5,396 bases of DNA from Candidatus Kaiserbacteria bacterium. GTDB lineage: Bacteria > Patescibacteriota > Minisyncoccia > Phycocordibacterales > UBA918. The translations under genes and the position numbers were made by a program. The notes below the pieces were generated by a model, which saw only the letters and a program-made list of their open reading frames with translations, was not told the DNA's origin and made no database searches. Positions 4,685 through 5,396 of this stretch are shown here, in pieces (positions within the stretch are counted from its first letter, which is position 1; each line of letters opens with the position of its first letter). Where the stretch lies: assembly GCA_020428895.1 (NCBI GenBank), contig JAGQLZ010000071.1:1-5396 (forward strand), written 5' to 3'.

Positions 4685-5396
4685 ATGACCGACAACACTA
4701 ATCTTAAGTCATTACTAAAGCCGAATTCGGTAACTGAAAGGGAGGGAATTTTTGTTGATAAATATATTGCTGATAAGACTGTTTGGGATAAGTTGGCTGT
4801 AGAAAGCCCAGAACACGCCGTTATTTCTGCCAGCAGTGAAGAGGCCGTAGCTGAAAAATCAGTTGATCAGATTACTGAACTGAAAGTTGATCTACCCGAA
4901 GGTATTATTTTAGATTTGGGATGTGGCTATGGTCGGATTGCCAAATATCTTTTACCGCAACGTAGTTTTTCTGGATACATTGGTGTTGATAGTGCGCACG
5001 AGATGGTTAGATTATTTGCCGCTCGGTACAATCAAACTCCAGCAGAACAAACCACCCCAGTCATGTTTGTGAATGCAGACATTCATATGATTCCTTTGCA
5101 GGATAGTTCAGTGGACAGCGTAGTAGTGGCTGCGGTGTTTTTGCACAATCACAAATCTGTTGTGAAAAGATCATTAGACGAAATATACCGAGTACTAAAG
5201 CCGGGCGGAGTCATGTATGTTTATGGTTCATTCCCAAATAAATGGTCATTAATGGGTCTGCAAGGAATGATTTATCAGATGTTCCTAAATCTTATCGGCA
5301 ATCCCTTTAAGAACGGTCCAGTTAGGTATTATGCTAGGGGAGAGGTGGCTGATTTATTAGACAGTTTTTCAGAGATAAACATCCGTTCCGTTGGTT
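4685..5396 (+). CDS. Class I SAM-dependent methyltransferase, N-terminal part (3' end outside window)
   Basis: The frame is open from the ATG at 4685 to the window end, giving 237 residues with no stop. Motif I is ILDLGCGYGRIA (75-86), the glycine-rich SAM-binding loop. The acidic residue that binds the SAM ribose is D102 in GVDSA. NADIHMIPLQDSSVDSVV (130-147) is the adenine-binding loop and motif II region. EIYRVLKPGGVMYVY (166-180) is the classic motif III of the Methyltransf_11 type. About 70 residues precede motif I, a helical cap that could help recognise the substrate. Position in a glycan cluster suggests O- or N-methylation of a sugar or a lipid carrier, but this family also methylates many small molecules. 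The start is supported by the -10-like box just upstream. Class certain, substrate unknown. Confidence 0.9.
   Translation, partial: MTDNTNLKSLLKPNSVTEREGIFVDKYIADKTVWDKLAVESPEHAVISASSEEAVAEKSVDQITELKVDLPEGIILDLGCGYGRIAKYLLPQRSFSGYIGVDSAHEMVRLFAARYNQTPAEQTTPVMFVNADIHMIPLQDSSVDSVVVAAVFLHNHKSVVKRSLDEIYRVLKPGGVMYVYGSFPNKWSLMGLQGMIYQMFLNLIGNPFKNGPVRYYARGEVADLLDSFSEINIRSVG

Overview
The window is a compact, AT-rich bacterial stretch whose genes all lie on the + strand. It holds six coding regions: three GT-B (GT4-type) glycosyltransferases, a PAPS-dependent carbohydrate-type sulfotransferase, a NodB/CE4 polysaccharide deacetylase and a class I SAM methyltransferase. The first and last genes are cut by the window edges. 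This is a surface-glycan or exopolysaccharide biosynthesis locus. The likely product is a glycan that is built by the glycosyltransferases, N-deacetylated, sulfated and possibly methylated. No export gene, polymerase or nucleotide-sugar gene is visible here.

The genome style suggests a member of the Candidate Phyla Radiation (Patescibacteria). Genes are tightly packed, Shine-Dalgarno sequences are largely absent, and -10-like boxes lie 6-7 nt before several start codons. The glycosyltransferase sequences also resemble those I associate with that group. This placement is an inference from style, with no marker gene to back it. TGA ends the sulfotransferase gene within an ATGA overlap, which argues against the recoded lineages (Gracilibacteria, Absconditabacteria) that read TGA as glycine.

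Layout: 2-511 3' part of a GT4 glycosyltransferase; 543-1853 second GT4; 1881-2912 third GT4; 2994-3863 sulfotransferase; 3860-4654 deacetylase, overlapping the sulfotransferase by 4 nt; 4685-5396 5' part of a methyltransferase. Intergenic gaps are 31, 27, 81, -4 and 30 nt. Three gaps carry a -10-like hexamer 6-7 nt from the ATG, and the 81-nt gap has weaker candidates. This suggests many genes have their own leaderless promoter, while the deacetylase is translationally coupled to the sulfotransferase. No intrinsic terminator was found.

The most unusual signal is a pair of perfect GC-capped palindromes inside two coding regions: 2169-2210 in the third glycosyltransferase and 3908-3940 in the deacetylase. 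Both have the outer arm [G/A]CGGTG[C/G]CG, both occupy an exact number of codons, and both sit in the same reading phase. They encode peptides that begin [A/T]-V-[P/A] and end R-H-R. They look like a small family of in-frame, protein-coding palindromic elements, analogous to the Rickettsia palindromic elements. The second notable signal is the coupled sulfotransferase/deacetylase pair, which could act as a two-gene counterpart of the heparan N-deacetylase/N-sulfotransferase.
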